A stretch of 6,861 nucleotides of DNA. Source: Desulfobacterales bacterium. Its GTDB lineage: Bacteria; Desulfobacterota; Desulfobacteria; Desulfobacterales; JAFDCJ01. The position numbers and the translations under genes were made by a program. The stretch covers positions 4,946,391 through 4,953,251 of the forward strand of contig CP070771.1 of NCBI GenBank assembly GCA_020345785.1, in the 5' to 3' direction. Shown here one piece after another: positions 1 to 6,301 of this stretch (positions within the stretch are counted from its first letter, which is position 1; every line of letters starts with the position of its first letter). The notes beneath the pieces are model-generated. The model did not search any database and was not told the origin of the DNA. It saw only the letters and a list, made by a program, of their open reading frames with translations.

Positions 1-1300
1 CACGCAAACGTCCATCTTTGGCCCTACTGACGATATGGCCGGACCATACCATGCCGCTGCTGATGGTGTGCCAAATTTTTGAATAGGCTTCTTTATGCCC
101 GTTGCTTTTAAAAATGCGGATGTTTTGCCCGATCATCTCCTCGCCGTTATACCCCATGGTCTTCTCAAACGCCGGATTCACATATTTGATGATTCCATCT
201 TTATCGGTTACAATGATGCTCTCAGCGGCCTGTTCGACAGCCGTGGCCAGCCGCAACAGCTCTTCTTCCGCCTTCTTCATATCCTCGATATCCCGTGTTA
301 TGGAAAGCACATGGGGTATTTCATCGAGCTCAATCACCTTGGCCGACATCAAACCGGTACGCACCCTGCCGTCTTTGATGCGGAATTTGGCTTCCAGATT
401 GCTGACTTGCCCGCTTCGCTGCAACCCCGCGACCAATCTTTCCCGGTCGGCAGGATCGTGCCAAATATTGATTTCCAATGATGTTTTACCGATCACGTCG
501 TCGCGGGTATACCCGGTTAGAGCCGTAAACCCGAGATTGACGTCGATGTAAAGTCCATCCTCCAGCCGGTTGATATTAATAGCATCCGGACTGGTCAGAA
601 ATGCGGTTTTAAACCGCTGTTCGCTTTCCCGCAAAGCCTCCTGTGCACGCCTTCGTTCAGTGATGTCCCGCGCTAACGACAGCACAACCTTTTTGTCATT
701 CAGGGAAAAAATATGGGCGTTGATCTCAACCGGGACCTTGCGGCCGTCTTTGGTGACATGGGTCATCTCGAATCTTTTGTTTCCCCGGGCGGTGAGCTCC
801 TTTACGATGCCGGAAATTTTGCGGGCCGATTCCTCATCATCGAGATCCCGCGGTGTAAAGCTCAAAATCTCGGCGCGGCTGAATCCCAGCATTTTGCACG
901 CCACATCGTTGACTTCCAGACACCGTCCTATCGTTCCATCGTCCCTTACTTCCCACAGATAAATTGCATCTAAGGCTTTGTGAAACAACTCCCGGAATTT
1001 ATTTTCACTTTCTTTGAGCGTTTTCTCGGAGCGGCGGCACTCTTTAATTTCGTTTTGCAGCTGTTTATTGGTGCGGTTCAGTTCTTGGATTCGCTCTTCG
1101 ACTCCGGGCCCCAGCGCGCCATTAATCTCTCTTATTTTTTCCGTTCCATTTCCCAAGAAAGTCGTGCCTATCTGGACGTTATTGATGCTTTCAGCAGTCA
1201 GACCGTCAAGGCGTGTTTTCTCGGCGTATTCCAGCAATCTCTGATTTTCTGCCTCCAGTCTGCGAATCCTTTCCCGCAATTCCTCAAGACTGCTTTGCAT
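1..1300 (-). CDS. Multi-PAS sensor protein, N-terminal part (likely sensor histidine kinase; cut by the window edge)
   Basis: Reading the minus strand from the ATG at 1300 gives 433 uninterrupted codons that run off the left edge without a stop. The start is supported by AAGGAG (1308-1313) seven bases upstream. Residues 1-30 and about 68-100 are charged, heptad-like and probably coiled coil. Three PAS-like domains follow. The first is about 100-218, ending in RDITERRRAQEALRESE. The second is about 226-340, with GYTRDDVIGK and ending SITRDIED. The third starts near 352, with YVNPAFEKTMGY and GEEMIGQNIR. No membrane segment or signal peptide is visible, so it should sense a cytoplasmic signal. 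In this family such PAS strings normally lead into a HisKA/HATPase kinase module, sometimes a GGDEF domain; that part lies outside the window. PAS identity is strong, the kinase output is inferred and the ligand is unknown. Confidence 0.88.
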   Translation of the reverse strand, partial: MQSSLEELRERIRRLEAENQRLLEYAEKTRLDGLTAESINNVQIGTTFLGNGTEKIREINGALGPGVEERIQELNRTNKQLQNEIKECRRSEKTLKESENKFRELFHKALDAIYLWEVRDDGTIGRCLEVNDVACKMLGFSRAEILSFTPRDLDDEESARKISGIVKELTARGNKRFEMTHVTKDGRKVPVEINAHIFSLNDKKVVLSLARDITERRRAQEALRESEQRFKTAFLTSPDAININRLEDGLYIDVNLGFTALTGYTRDDVIGKTSLEINIWHDPADRERLVAGLQRSGQVSNLEAKFRIKDGRVRTGLMSAKVIELDEIPHVLSITRDIEDMKKAEEELLRLATAVEQAAESIIVTDKDGIIKYVNPAFEKTMGYNGEEMIGQNIRIFKSNGHKEAYSKIWHTISSGMVWSGHIVSRAKDGRLR

Positions 1301-1307
1301 GCTCGGT

Positions 1308-1313
1308 CTCCTT
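1308..1313 (-). promoter_or_regulatory. Ribosome binding site of the PAS gene
   Basis: AAGGAG on the minus strand, seven bases before the ATG at 1300. It fixes the start of a gene whose end is not visible. Confidence 0.75.
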
Positions 1314-1418
1314 AAATAAACGGTTTGCCGCCGCTGACGGTAAGGATAGAAGTTAAAGGAAAATAATCAACGCCAAATGAACTGAACCGGTTATATTTTC
1401 CATATTTAATTTTCGTTA

Positions 1419-1532
1419 CTCCATTCATAAGCCACCGGCTAAGCCGGTGAGAATTGAAGAGGTTTGACCGTTACAGCGGGAGTAGTTTTTAGTTGTCCAA
1501 ACTTTCACCATGCCGCTGGCGTATGAATGGAG
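1419..1532. repeat. 114-bp MITE-like element A with terminal inverted repeats
   Basis: The ends are inverted copies. CTCCATTCATA at 1419-1429 is matched exactly by TATGAATGGAG at 1522-1532, and the match extends to 19 of 21 bases (1419-1439 against 1512-1532). Inside the left end is a perfect hairpin, CACCGGC-TAA-GCCGGTG (1433-1449). The right half (1477-1534) aligns without gaps to 5401-5458 at about 80% identity, so this is a dispersed repeat and not a local accident. It has no coding capacity, and I see no clear target-site duplication beside it. It could be a non-autonomous transposable element or a REP/BIME-like sequence; the sequence alone does not decide. Confidence 0.6.
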
Positions 1533-1761
1533 ATAGATTAAACAATTTTGGCTAATCTTTTATGATCTTGTTGTGTCTGCCGGCATATCAACGATTACCG
1601 CATCGGGCTGAGCAACACAAGATAGATGTAAATAATGAATCGCTCAAATATACGCCAAACTAGACAGATCAGCACCAAGGTTGATCAAAATATATGATAA
1701 AAATTTACGAGCGCACGCTTTTGTCGGAAACAGTATGATGCCGCTAAAATTTTTTATATAC

Positions 1762-1845
1762 ATCAGCGACCAGTGACAGATTTTGGTTCCGGCTCCTTCT
1801 AGGTGCCTTCCCCTCGCACCTCCAGCTCTGCCGGTGGTCGCTGAT
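1762..1845 (-). terminator. Nested stem-loop at the 3' end of copA
   Basis: Two perfect 11-bp arms, ATCAGCGACCA (1762-1772) and TGGTCGCTGAT (1835-1845), enclose 62 bases. Inside are a second possible stem, CCGGC (1789-1793) with GCCGG (1830-1834), stacked directly on the right outer arm, and a third, AGGTGC (1801-1806) with GCACCT (1816-1821). The structure begins two bases after the copA stop codon, so it would form the 3' end of the copA mRNA. It is not a textbook intrinsic terminator: on the minus strand the outer stem is followed by an A-rich run, and the T-run (TTTTT, 1845-1849) is on the plus strand. A role in 3' end formation or mRNA stability is inferred. Confidence 0.45.
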
Positions 1846-1847
1846 TT

Positions 1848-4295
1848 TTATTTGAGCCTGGCTCGATACAGTCTCAGGCTGTTTGTCACCACGGAGACGC
1901 TGCTGAAGGCCATGGCCAGTGCGGCCAGGATGGGATGAAGTTGCCGCAGCATAATCGGCAAAAATTCAAAGGGGTATAGTATTCCGGCGGCAATCGGGAT
2001 CAGAATGACATTGTAGCCAAAGGCCCAGAAAAGATTCTGCTTAATCGTCCTCATGGTGGCGCGGCTGAGCTGGATGGCTCGGGGCACACCGCTTAAGCTG
2101 CCGCTGGAAAGGATAACGCCGGCGGTTTCAATGGCCACATCCGTGCCGGTGCCTATCGCCAGGCCTACATCGGCCTGGGCCAAGGCCGGGGCGTCATTGA
2201 TGCCGTCACCCACCATGCCGACCCGACTGCCGTTTTGCTGCAGCTCCTTGACTTTGGATGACTTTTCTTCCGGCCGCACCTCGGCCAGAATTTCGTCAAT
2301 ATTGACCTGCGCGGCAATAGTTTCGGCCGTGTGTTGATTGTCACCGGTCAGCATTACGACTTTAAGATGCTGGTTGTGGAGCTGCTGGATGGCTTCCTTG
2401 GACTCCGGTTTGAGAGTGTCGGAAACAGAAATCAGGCCGCACAGGGCATGGTCCTTTACCACCACCATCACGGTTTTACCCTGGGACTGGAGGGTGTTGA
2501 TCTGTTTTTCGGCGGTCTTGAGGTCGCTGCCCAATTCCTGAAACCATTTTGGCTTTCCGACCATCACCGTCTTGCCCGCCACATCGGCCTGAACTCCGGA
2601 ACCGCCGGCTGCTTTGAAATCCCGGATTTGCGCAAGATCGAGCTTGCGGGTTTTGGCTTCATTTACAATAGCCTTTCCCAGAGGGTGTTCGGAGCCCTTT
2701 TCTACCGAAGCCGCCAATGCCAAAAGCTTCTCTTGGGTTTCGCACGGGGGGTTTACCGGTATGATGTCCACCACCATGGGTTTGCCCATGGTGATGGTTC
2801 CGGTTTTATCCAGCACAATCGTATCGAGTTTGGTCGCAGATTCCAGGGCCTCGCTGTTTTTAAACAGGATGCCTTTTTCAGCTCCCTTGCCGGTGCCGGC
2901 CATAATCGCCGTTGGGGTTGCCAGCCCCAGGGCACAGGGGCAGGCGATAACCAGAACCGCCACGAGCCTGATCATGGCGGGAACAAAATCACCGGCAATG
3001 GCCCACCATAAAACAAAGACCACAAATGCGATGGCGATGATGACCGGCACAAATACGGCCGCGACTTTGTCGGCCAGCGCCTGGATCGGCGCCTTGCTGC
3101 CCTGGGCCTCCTGAACCAGCCTGATGATCTGGGCCAGGGCGGTTTCTTTGCCGACCCGGGTGGCACTGAATCTTAAAAGGCCTTCCCCGTTGATCGTGCC
3201 GCCAACCACCGTATCCCCCGTCTGTTTGTCTACCGGCAGCGGCTCACCGCTGAGCATGGATTCATCGACGGCCGACCGGCCGTCGAGTACCAGGCCGTCC
3301 ACCGGTATCCGTTCACCAGGGCGCACGATCACCGTATCACCGACTTTGACGCGGGTGAGCGGAACTTCTTTTTCGACATTGCCTTCCAGGATGGTGGCGG
3401 TTTTGGGGCGCAGACCGATCAGTTTGCGGATAGCTCCGCCCGTGCGGCCTTTAGTGCGCGCCTCGAGCATCTTGCCCAGTTTGATCAGGGTAATGATGAC
3501 GGCCGACGTTTCAAAATAGACGTGATCGCCCAGGGAGGGCAGGAGCAAAACCGCCAGCGAATAAAAATAGGCCACTGACGATCCCATGGCCACCAGTACG
3601 TCCATATTGGCACTTTTGGCTTTAAGACTTTTCAATCCACCTTGATAATAGTCCCATCCGGTGTAAAATTGAACCGGTGTCGCCAAAGCCCAGAAAAGCC
3701 AATTAACCCAGGCCGCATGGCTCCAGAGCCCAATGAGGCCGACGTCGCGGCCCATGCTTAAAACGAAAAGCGGCAGGGCAAATATCACCCCTACCGTAAA
3801 CTTGCGGGTTTGGTCTTTGATTTCGGCAGCACGCGCCTGTTGTTCGACATCTTCTGCGTCTTGGCCTTCCTCCGGCGGTATCGCGCCGTATCCTGCTTTT
3901 TCGATGGCGGCGACGATGTCTTCAACATCGACGGCACCGGGGATATATTCCACCACTACCCGCTCCGAGGCAAAATTCACCGAGGCGTTCAGCACGCCGG
4001 CTACTCTTTTGTTCAGGGTTCGCTCAATATTGGCGGCACAGTTGGCGCAGGTCATACCGGTTACCGGCATTTCGACTTTGGTGGTGGTGACCCCGTAACC
4101 GGATTTATTGATTTTTTCCACCACATCCTGCAATTGAACCTGTTGCGGGTCAAAGAAGACCGCTGCGTTTTCTGCGGCAAAGTTGACGCTGGCATCAGTC
4201 ACACCATCAAGTTTCTTGACAACCCGCTCAATGTTGGCGGCGCAATTGGCGCAGGTCATGCCGGTGATAGGAAGTGTGAATTTTTGTTCTGTCAT
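1848..4295 (-). CDS. copA: Cu(+)-exporting P1B-type ATPase CopA
   Basis: This 815-residue inner-membrane pump exports Cu(+) from the cytoplasm using ATP. Two N-terminal heavy-metal-associated domains carry GMTCANC (Cys15/Cys18 and Cys83/Cys86). Hydrophobic segments lie at about 166-180, 195-210, 231-252, 258-275, 411-434, 440-462, 752-773 and 784-802, giving the expected eight helices. The transmembrane metal site is CPC (452-454), with YN (761-762) and MAFSS (795-799), the pattern of the Cu(+) subgroup P1B-1. Actuator loop SGE is at 349-351, phosphorylated Asp496 is in DKTGT, HP is at 537-538, TGDN at 650-653 and GDGIND at 696-701. Length and motif order are complete. It starts 84 bp after copZ and is probably co-transcribed with it. 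The start has no strong Shine-Dalgarno sequence, but the first HMA domain begins within about ten residues, so there is little room for another. Silver export is also possible; zinc or cadmium is unlikely given CPC/YN/SS. Confidence 0.96.
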   Translation of the reverse strand: MTEQKFTLPITGMTCANCAANIERVVKKLDGVTDASVNFAAENAAVFFDPQQVQLQDVVEKINKSGYGVTTTKVEMPVTGMTCANCAANIERTLNKRVAGVLNASVNFASERVVVEYIPGAVDVEDIVAAIEKAGYGAIPPEEGQDAEDVEQQARAAEIKDQTRKFTVGVIFALPLFVLSMGRDVGLIGLWSHAAWVNWLFWALATPVQFYTGWDYYQGGLKSLKAKSANMDVLVAMGSSVAYFYSLAVLLLPSLGDHVYFETSAVIITLIKLGKMLEARTKGRTGGAIRKLIGLRPKTATILEGNVEKEVPLTRVKVGDTVIVRPGERIPVDGLVLDGRSAVDESMLSGEPLPVDKQTGDTVVGGTINGEGLLRFSATRVGKETALAQIIRLVQEAQGSKAPIQALADKVAAVFVPVIIAIAFVVFVLWWAIAGDFVPAMIRLVAVLVIACPCALGLATPTAIMAGTGKGAEKGILFKNSEALESATKLDTIVLDKTGTITMGKPMVVDIIPVNPPCETQEKLLALAASVEKGSEHPLGKAIVNEAKTRKLDLAQIRDFKAAGGSGVQADVAGKTVMVGKPKWFQELGSDLKTAEKQINTLQSQGKTVMVVVKDHALCGLISVSDTLKPESKEAIQQLHNQHLKVVMLTGDNQHTAETIAAQVNIDEILAEVRPEEKSSKVKELQQNGSRVGMVGDGINDAPALAQADVGLAIGTGTDVAIETAGVILSSGSLSGVPRAIQLSRATMRTIKQNLFWAFGYNVILIPIAAGILYPFEFLPIMLRQLHPILAALAMAFSSVSVVTNSLRLYRARLK

Positions 4296-4379
4296 CGGTA
4301 TCGTCGGCTGTCATCCCAATACAATTCTGGAGAGGTTAAACATGAGAATCATACAATTTCTATCTCTCACTGCGCTGGA

Positions 4380-4583
4380 TTATGCAGCGGGATAATTGAT
4401 TTCTTTTAAAGTTGCTTTGATTTTTTCCATGGTAGCCGGAGCATCCCATTCGATGTCAACGGTCTTGGCTTCCGGGCTGCCCTCCACCGATTTAACACCT
4501 TCCAACTCCTGCAACTCGTTTTTGATAGCCATGACACAATGGCCGCAGGAGATATTTGGAATCGACAAAGTATCTTTTGCCAT
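4380..4583 (-). CDS. copZ: Copper chaperone CopZ-like heavy-metal-associated protein
   Basis: This is a 67-residue single-domain cytoplasmic protein. The metal site is ISCGHC (Cys13 and Cys16), in the usual HMA position after the first beta strand, followed by a helix (VMAIKNELQEL) and the V-x-S-V strand typical of the fold. Proteins of this kind bind Cu(+) and hand it to CopA or to a copper-sensing regulator. I chose the ATG at 4583 because AGGAGG lies six bases upstream and the protein then starts right at the HMA fold. The frame stays open to 4688, but that 35-residue extension crosses the promoter-like region and looks nothing like HMA. The usual MxCxxC methionine is Ile11 here, a tolerated change. 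It lies directly upstream of copA on the same strand. Confidence 0.93.
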   Translation of the reverse strand: MAKDTLSIPNISCGHCVMAIKNELQELEGVKSVEGSPEAKTVDIEWDAPATMEKIKATLKEINYPAA

Positions 4584-4589
4584 AATTGT

Positions 4590-4595
4590 CCTCCT
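4590..4595 (-). promoter_or_regulatory. Ribosome binding site of copZ
   Basis: A full AGGAGG on the minus strand, six bases before the ATG at 4583. It decides for the 67-residue protein over the upstream in-frame ATG at 4688. It is far stronger than anything in front of copA. Confidence 0.85.
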
Positions 4596-4621
4596 AACCG
4601 TAGGCTGTTGAGATTTCAGAT

Positions 4622-4641
4622 CATGTCGCTGAAACGACATG
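4622..4641. promoter_or_regulatory. Candidate operator palindrome upstream of copZ
   Basis: A perfect inverted repeat with seven-base arms and a six-base spacer: CATGTCG, ctgaaa, CGACATG. It lies 38 bases upstream of the copZ start and just downstream of the proposed -10 box, so it would cover the transcription start, the classical place for a repressor. It does not match the CopY box (TACANNTGTA) or the C/G-tract operators of CsoR as I know them. No regulator gene lies within the window. It could instead be a hairpin in the 5' leader. Confidence 0.5.
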
Positions 4642-4645
4642 TTTA

Positions 4646-4673
4646 AAGTTAGTATCGAATGCCGATCTGTCAA
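4646..4673 (-). promoter_or_regulatory. Candidate sigma70 promoter of copZ-copA
   Basis: A consensus -35 box, TTGACA (4673-4668), is followed after 16 bases by TAACTT (4651-4646), a weak -10 box. The expected start of transcription is near 4639, inside the palindrome at 4622-4641. A weak -10 beside an operator fits a regulated promoter, but the -10 matches only three of six consensus bases, so this is a prediction. Confidence 0.45.
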
Positions 4674-4721
4674 ATAAAGTCTCGTCATCGATATTCATAT
4701 GAACAGGTTGCAGGAGTCAGC

Positions 4722-4734
4722 GGCCAGTTTGATC
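4722..4734 (+). repeat. Leader motif of repeat element 1
   Basis: GGCCAGTTTGATC followed by an A-rich run and ATGAAC. The same block, GGCCGGTCTGATC, precedes element 2 at 4972-4984 (11 of 13 identical), and a more diverged copy is inverted at 6354-6365. The leader therefore seems to belong to the repeat unit. Confidence 0.5.
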
Positions 4735-4749
4735 GATAAAAAACTGATG

Positions 4750-4881
4750 AACATCGAACATCCAACGTCCAACATCGAACGTCCAATGAATGAATTCTGT
4801 CTATTTATAAAAAAGACTGAGCGACACGCGGCGCAAGCTAATCCATCATTCGACATTCGATATCCGATATTCAATATTCGA
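4750..4881. repeat. Repeat element 1: two inverted arrays of seven-base units around a 62-bp core
   Basis: The left array (4750-4784) is five exact seven-base steps: AACATCG, AACATCC, AACGTCC, AACATCG, AACGTCC. The right array (4847-4881) is also five steps in the opposite sense: CATTCGA, CATTCGA, TATCCGA, TATTCAA, TATTCGA. The 62-bp core contains TCTATTTATAAAAAAGACTG. Element 2 has the same plan. Arrays of this type are, to my recollection, common dispersed repeats of Desulfobacterota genomes, sometimes annotated as small hypothetical proteins. No transposase is present, and the mechanism of spread cannot be read from the sequence. Confidence 0.75.
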
Positions 4882-4926
4882 CTCGGCCGATCTCGTCGCA
4901 GGCTGCGGTTCGCTGCTTAGGTAATT

Positions 4927-4942
4927 TGAAGTTTCATAAGAG
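4927..4942 (+). repeat. Trailer motif after repeat element 1
   Basis: TGAAGTTTCATAAGAG, 45 bases after element 1. It recurs with 15 of 16 bases identical at 5299-5314, 25 bases after element 2. Like the leader, it appears to travel with the element. Confidence 0.55.
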
Positions 4943-4971
4943 GTGTCAGCCCAACCGCTGGTCAAAAGGAC

Positions 4972-4984
4972 GGCCGGTCTGATC
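4972..4984 (+). repeat. Leader motif of repeat element 2
   Basis: GGCCGGTCTGATC, followed by an A-rich stretch and AATGAACCTCGAATCACGCC, then a short hairpin (CACGCC-GA-GGCGT, 5011-5023) directly before the element 2 array. The same order is found inverted at 6302-6365. Confidence 0.5.
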
Positions 4985-5025
4985 AAAAAAGAAAAGAATG
5001 AACCTCGAATCACGCCGAGGCGTTA

Positions 5026-5273
5026 AACGTCCAACGTCCTACATCGAATACGCAGAACTTTGTCAATTTAGAAAAATACTGAACCACACACAGCGCATGC
5101 GCCCCCGCAGCTTCAGGTGCTTGCGCGAGGTGTGCGCTGAGCGATCGAATCGACCCGTAGAAATCCGACTCGGCGCAGCGCGATGAAGGCTTCGATTCCC
5201 TTTTTTTAAAATAGAGAAAGCATAGCGCCACCCACATTGGACGTTCGACGTTGGACGTTCGATGTTCGACGTT
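5026..5273. repeat. Repeat element 2: inverted arrays of seven-base units around a longer core
   Basis: The left array (5026-5046) has three steps: AACGTCC, AACGTCC, TACATCG. The right array (5239-5273) has five in the opposite sense: GGACGTT, CGACGTT, GGACGTT, CGATGTT, CGACGTT. The core is about 192 bp and is itself roughly mirrored, with A-rich blocks inside each array (AATTTAGAAAAATACTG near 5065; TTTTTTTAAAATAGAGAAAG near 5202). The first part resembles the core of element 1 (GAATTCTGTCTATTTATAAA against GAACTTTGTCAATTTAGAAA). A GC-rich inner part (about 5100-5125) has no counterpart in element 1. As single-stranded DNA or RNA the whole could fold into one long hairpin. Confidence 0.7.
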
Positions 5274-5298
5274 CAATCCTTTAATTGGCCCGGCCTTC

Positions 5299-5314
5299 TG
5301 AAGTTTCATACGAG
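5299..5314 (+). repeat. Trailer motif after repeat element 2
   Basis: TGAAGTTTCATACGAG, one base different from the copy at 4927-4942. It is placed similarly relative to its element. Confidence 0.55.
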
Positions 5315-5340
5315 ATCTCTGGTTGCGGGGGCATGGCAGC

Positions 5341-5364
5341 GGGTATCAGGGTCAGGGTATCAGG
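5341..5364 (+). repeat. Short tandem repeat GGGTATCAGG x2
   Basis: GGGTATCAGG occurs at 5341-5350 and again at 5355-5364 with GTCA between, a period of 14 bases. It directly precedes element B. No function is evident. Confidence 0.5.
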
Positions 5365-5367
5365 CAT

Positions 5368-5458
5368 GTCTCCACTGCGACCAAACTGGTACCAGTGCAT
5401 CGGGAGTATTTTTGGGTGGTCCAAACTTAAAGGATGCCGGTGGCATATGAATGGAGAC
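5368..5458. repeat. Element B: second, diverged copy of the 1419-1532 repeat
   Basis: The last 58 bases (5401-5458) align without gaps to 1477-1534 at about 80% identity, including CGGGAGTA, GTCCAAACTT and TATGAATGGAGA. Seven-base inverted ends, GTCTCCA (5368-5374) and TGGAGAC (5452-5458), would give a 91-bp element. The left part is unlike that of element A, apart from a perfect 12-bp palindrome ACTGGTACCAGT (5385-5396). It ends nine bases from the stop codon of the siroheme gene, so on the minus strand it forms the 3' end of that mRNA. The small hairpin ATGCC-ACC-GGCAT there could help end transcription. Confidence 0.5.
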
Positions 5459-5466
5459 GCCCCGTC

Positions 5467-6267
5467 TTAATCGCGGTAACGTTCGGCAAGTTCATCTATA
5501 TCGTGGGAGGTAAGGATTTGACCAAAGCGTTCTCCGTGTCGGCTGCGTTGTTTGTATAATCGAATGCAGTCCCTGACGATTTCGATCACCTTTTGTTCGC
5601 TGTAAATGCCCGGCAGTTCCCGCGCCAGTTGGGGATGGCGGCCGAGCTTGCCTCCCAGCTGCACCCGATAGCCTTTAGCACCTTCAACAATTGTACCGGT
5701 GGGACACACCTGCATGCATTTGCCGCAGTGCAGGCAGCGGTCGTAATCGATTTGCGGGCACTCAGCACCACCGTCCAGGGTAATCGCATCTTCTTTGCAG
5801 GCGTCAACGCAGGCTTCACACCGGGAGCAGGGTTCATCAGACAATTTCGGCGAGCAGGCCCCGATGATGCCGATGTCTTTGATCTGGGGCTGAGAACAGG
5901 CGTTGGGGCAATCTGCCAGCGTCACACGGAATTCGTGGTGAAACTTAAGCTCCCCTTTTACGCGTTCTGTGAGAAACCCGAGTATATCTTCTTTTGCGAG
6001 AAGGCTTTCGATTTGCTCCAACAACCGATCGCTGGTGACTGCCCGGTTGGGACATCCGCTGGGCCCGAAACAGGTCTCAACCTGATAACCTTTGACTTCC
6101 GAAGCCATGCTCTTAAGATAGCGGGCCTGGGTGGTCTTGACGTCGGCCAGTGAGACCACTTTTTTGCCGGCCTGCCGGGCTTCATTTTCAACCCGCGCCC
6201 TGACGCGTTTGCGCACAAAAAATGGGACTTTTTTTACGGCATCATCTGCTTCTTGCGTCCATTCCAT
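5467..6267 (-). CDS. PCP_red-domain siroheme/ferredoxin protein, AsrC-like (sulfite/nitrite reductase superfamily)
   Basis: This 266-residue cytoplasmic protein has three parts. Residues 1-50 (W3, VPFFVR 14-19, E27-A30) match PCP_red, the small C-terminal domain of the BchB/ChlB protochlorophyllide reductase subunit. Next come the siroheme-[4Fe-4S] ligand motifs C-x5-C (Cys66, Cys72) and C-x3-C (Cys120, Cys124, in CPNAC). A ferredoxin insert has two [4Fe-4S] sites: Cys147/150/153/157 and Cys178/181/184/188. The C-terminal half (GYRVQLGGKLGRHPQ, GERF) is typical of AsrC and related sulfite reductases. The usual NIR_SIR_ferr domain before the first cysteine pair seems absent; only about 15 residues separate it from PCP_red. 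The basic residues that bind sulfite or nitrite also look changed (see findings), so the reaction and substrate are uncertain. AAGGA (6282-6278) is ten bases before the start. The gene lies 136 bp downstream of the DVU0298-like gene. Confidence 0.85.
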   Translation of the reverse strand: MEWTQEADDAVKKVPFFVRKRVRARVENEARQAGKKVVSLADVKTTQARYLKSMASEVKGYQVETCFGPSGCPNRAVTSDRLLEQIESLLAKEDILGFLTERVKGELKFHHEFRVTLADCPNACSQPQIKDIGIIGACSPKLSDEPCSRCEACVDACKEDAITLDGGAECPQIDYDRCLHCGKCMQVCPTGTIVEGAKGYRVQLGGKLGRHPQLARELPGIYSEQKVIEIVRDCIRLYKQRSRHGERFGQILTSHDIDELAERYRD

Positions 6268-6301
6268 ATTTATGTGGTCCTTGGGTTATTCTTTATTAGT
6301 A

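Larger units (their letters stand above)
1301..1847. other. 547-bp non-coding stretch between copA and the PAS gene
   Basis: I see no convincing gene here on either strand. The stretch holds the nested stem-loop next to the copA stop (1762-1845) and the MITE-like element (1419-1532). Between them, 1533-1761 is AT-rich with only short, imperfect inversions, for example ATCTTGTTGTG near 1564 against CAACACAAGAT near 1613. No tRNA-like or strong promoter pattern stands out. The PAS gene promoter is presumably on the minus strand between 1313 and about 1420, but no -35/-10 pair is clear enough to call. Confidence 0.6.
4689..5466. other. 778-bp gene-free repeat region between the siroheme gene and copZ
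   Basis: Open frames on both strands here are short. The two most protein-like (plus strand 4699-4920, minus strand 5309-5010) translate the seven-base repeats into the shared peptide pattern N-[IV]-E-H-x-T-S-N-[IV]-E-R-P-M. That is what a repeat translated in the same frame gives and is not good evidence for a gene. Neither frame has a clear ribosome binding site. The region is best read as a cluster of mobile or expanding repeat elements, listed separately. Confidence 0.7.

Noticed and set aside
95..1315. Several plus-strand open frames of 76-149 codons
   Set aside because: All lie opposite the unbroken minus-strand PAS gene, which has a good ribosome binding site and three recognisable PAS domains.
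1762..1845. Integron attC site or tRNA-like gene
   Set aside because: The GTTRRRY/RYYYAAC core sites of attC are absent, and there is no T-loop or anticodon arm pattern of a tRNA.
2331..3011. 226-codon open frame on the plus strand
   Set aside because: It lies wholly opposite copA, whose protein has every P1B ATPase motif; the antisense frame has no recognisable domain and is a shadow of the GC-rich coding strand.
4584..4688. 35-residue N-terminal extension of copZ from the ATG at 4688
   Set aside because: It crosses the proposed promoter and palindrome, does not resemble an HMA domain, and AGGAGG directly supports the ATG at 4583.
4750..5273. CRISPR array
   Set aside because: The units are only seven bases and directly adjacent, with no spacers and no cas genes.
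5593..6153. 186-codon open frame on the plus strand
   Set aside because: It is opposite the siroheme protein gene, whose cysteine motifs are intact; no domain or ribosome binding site supports it.
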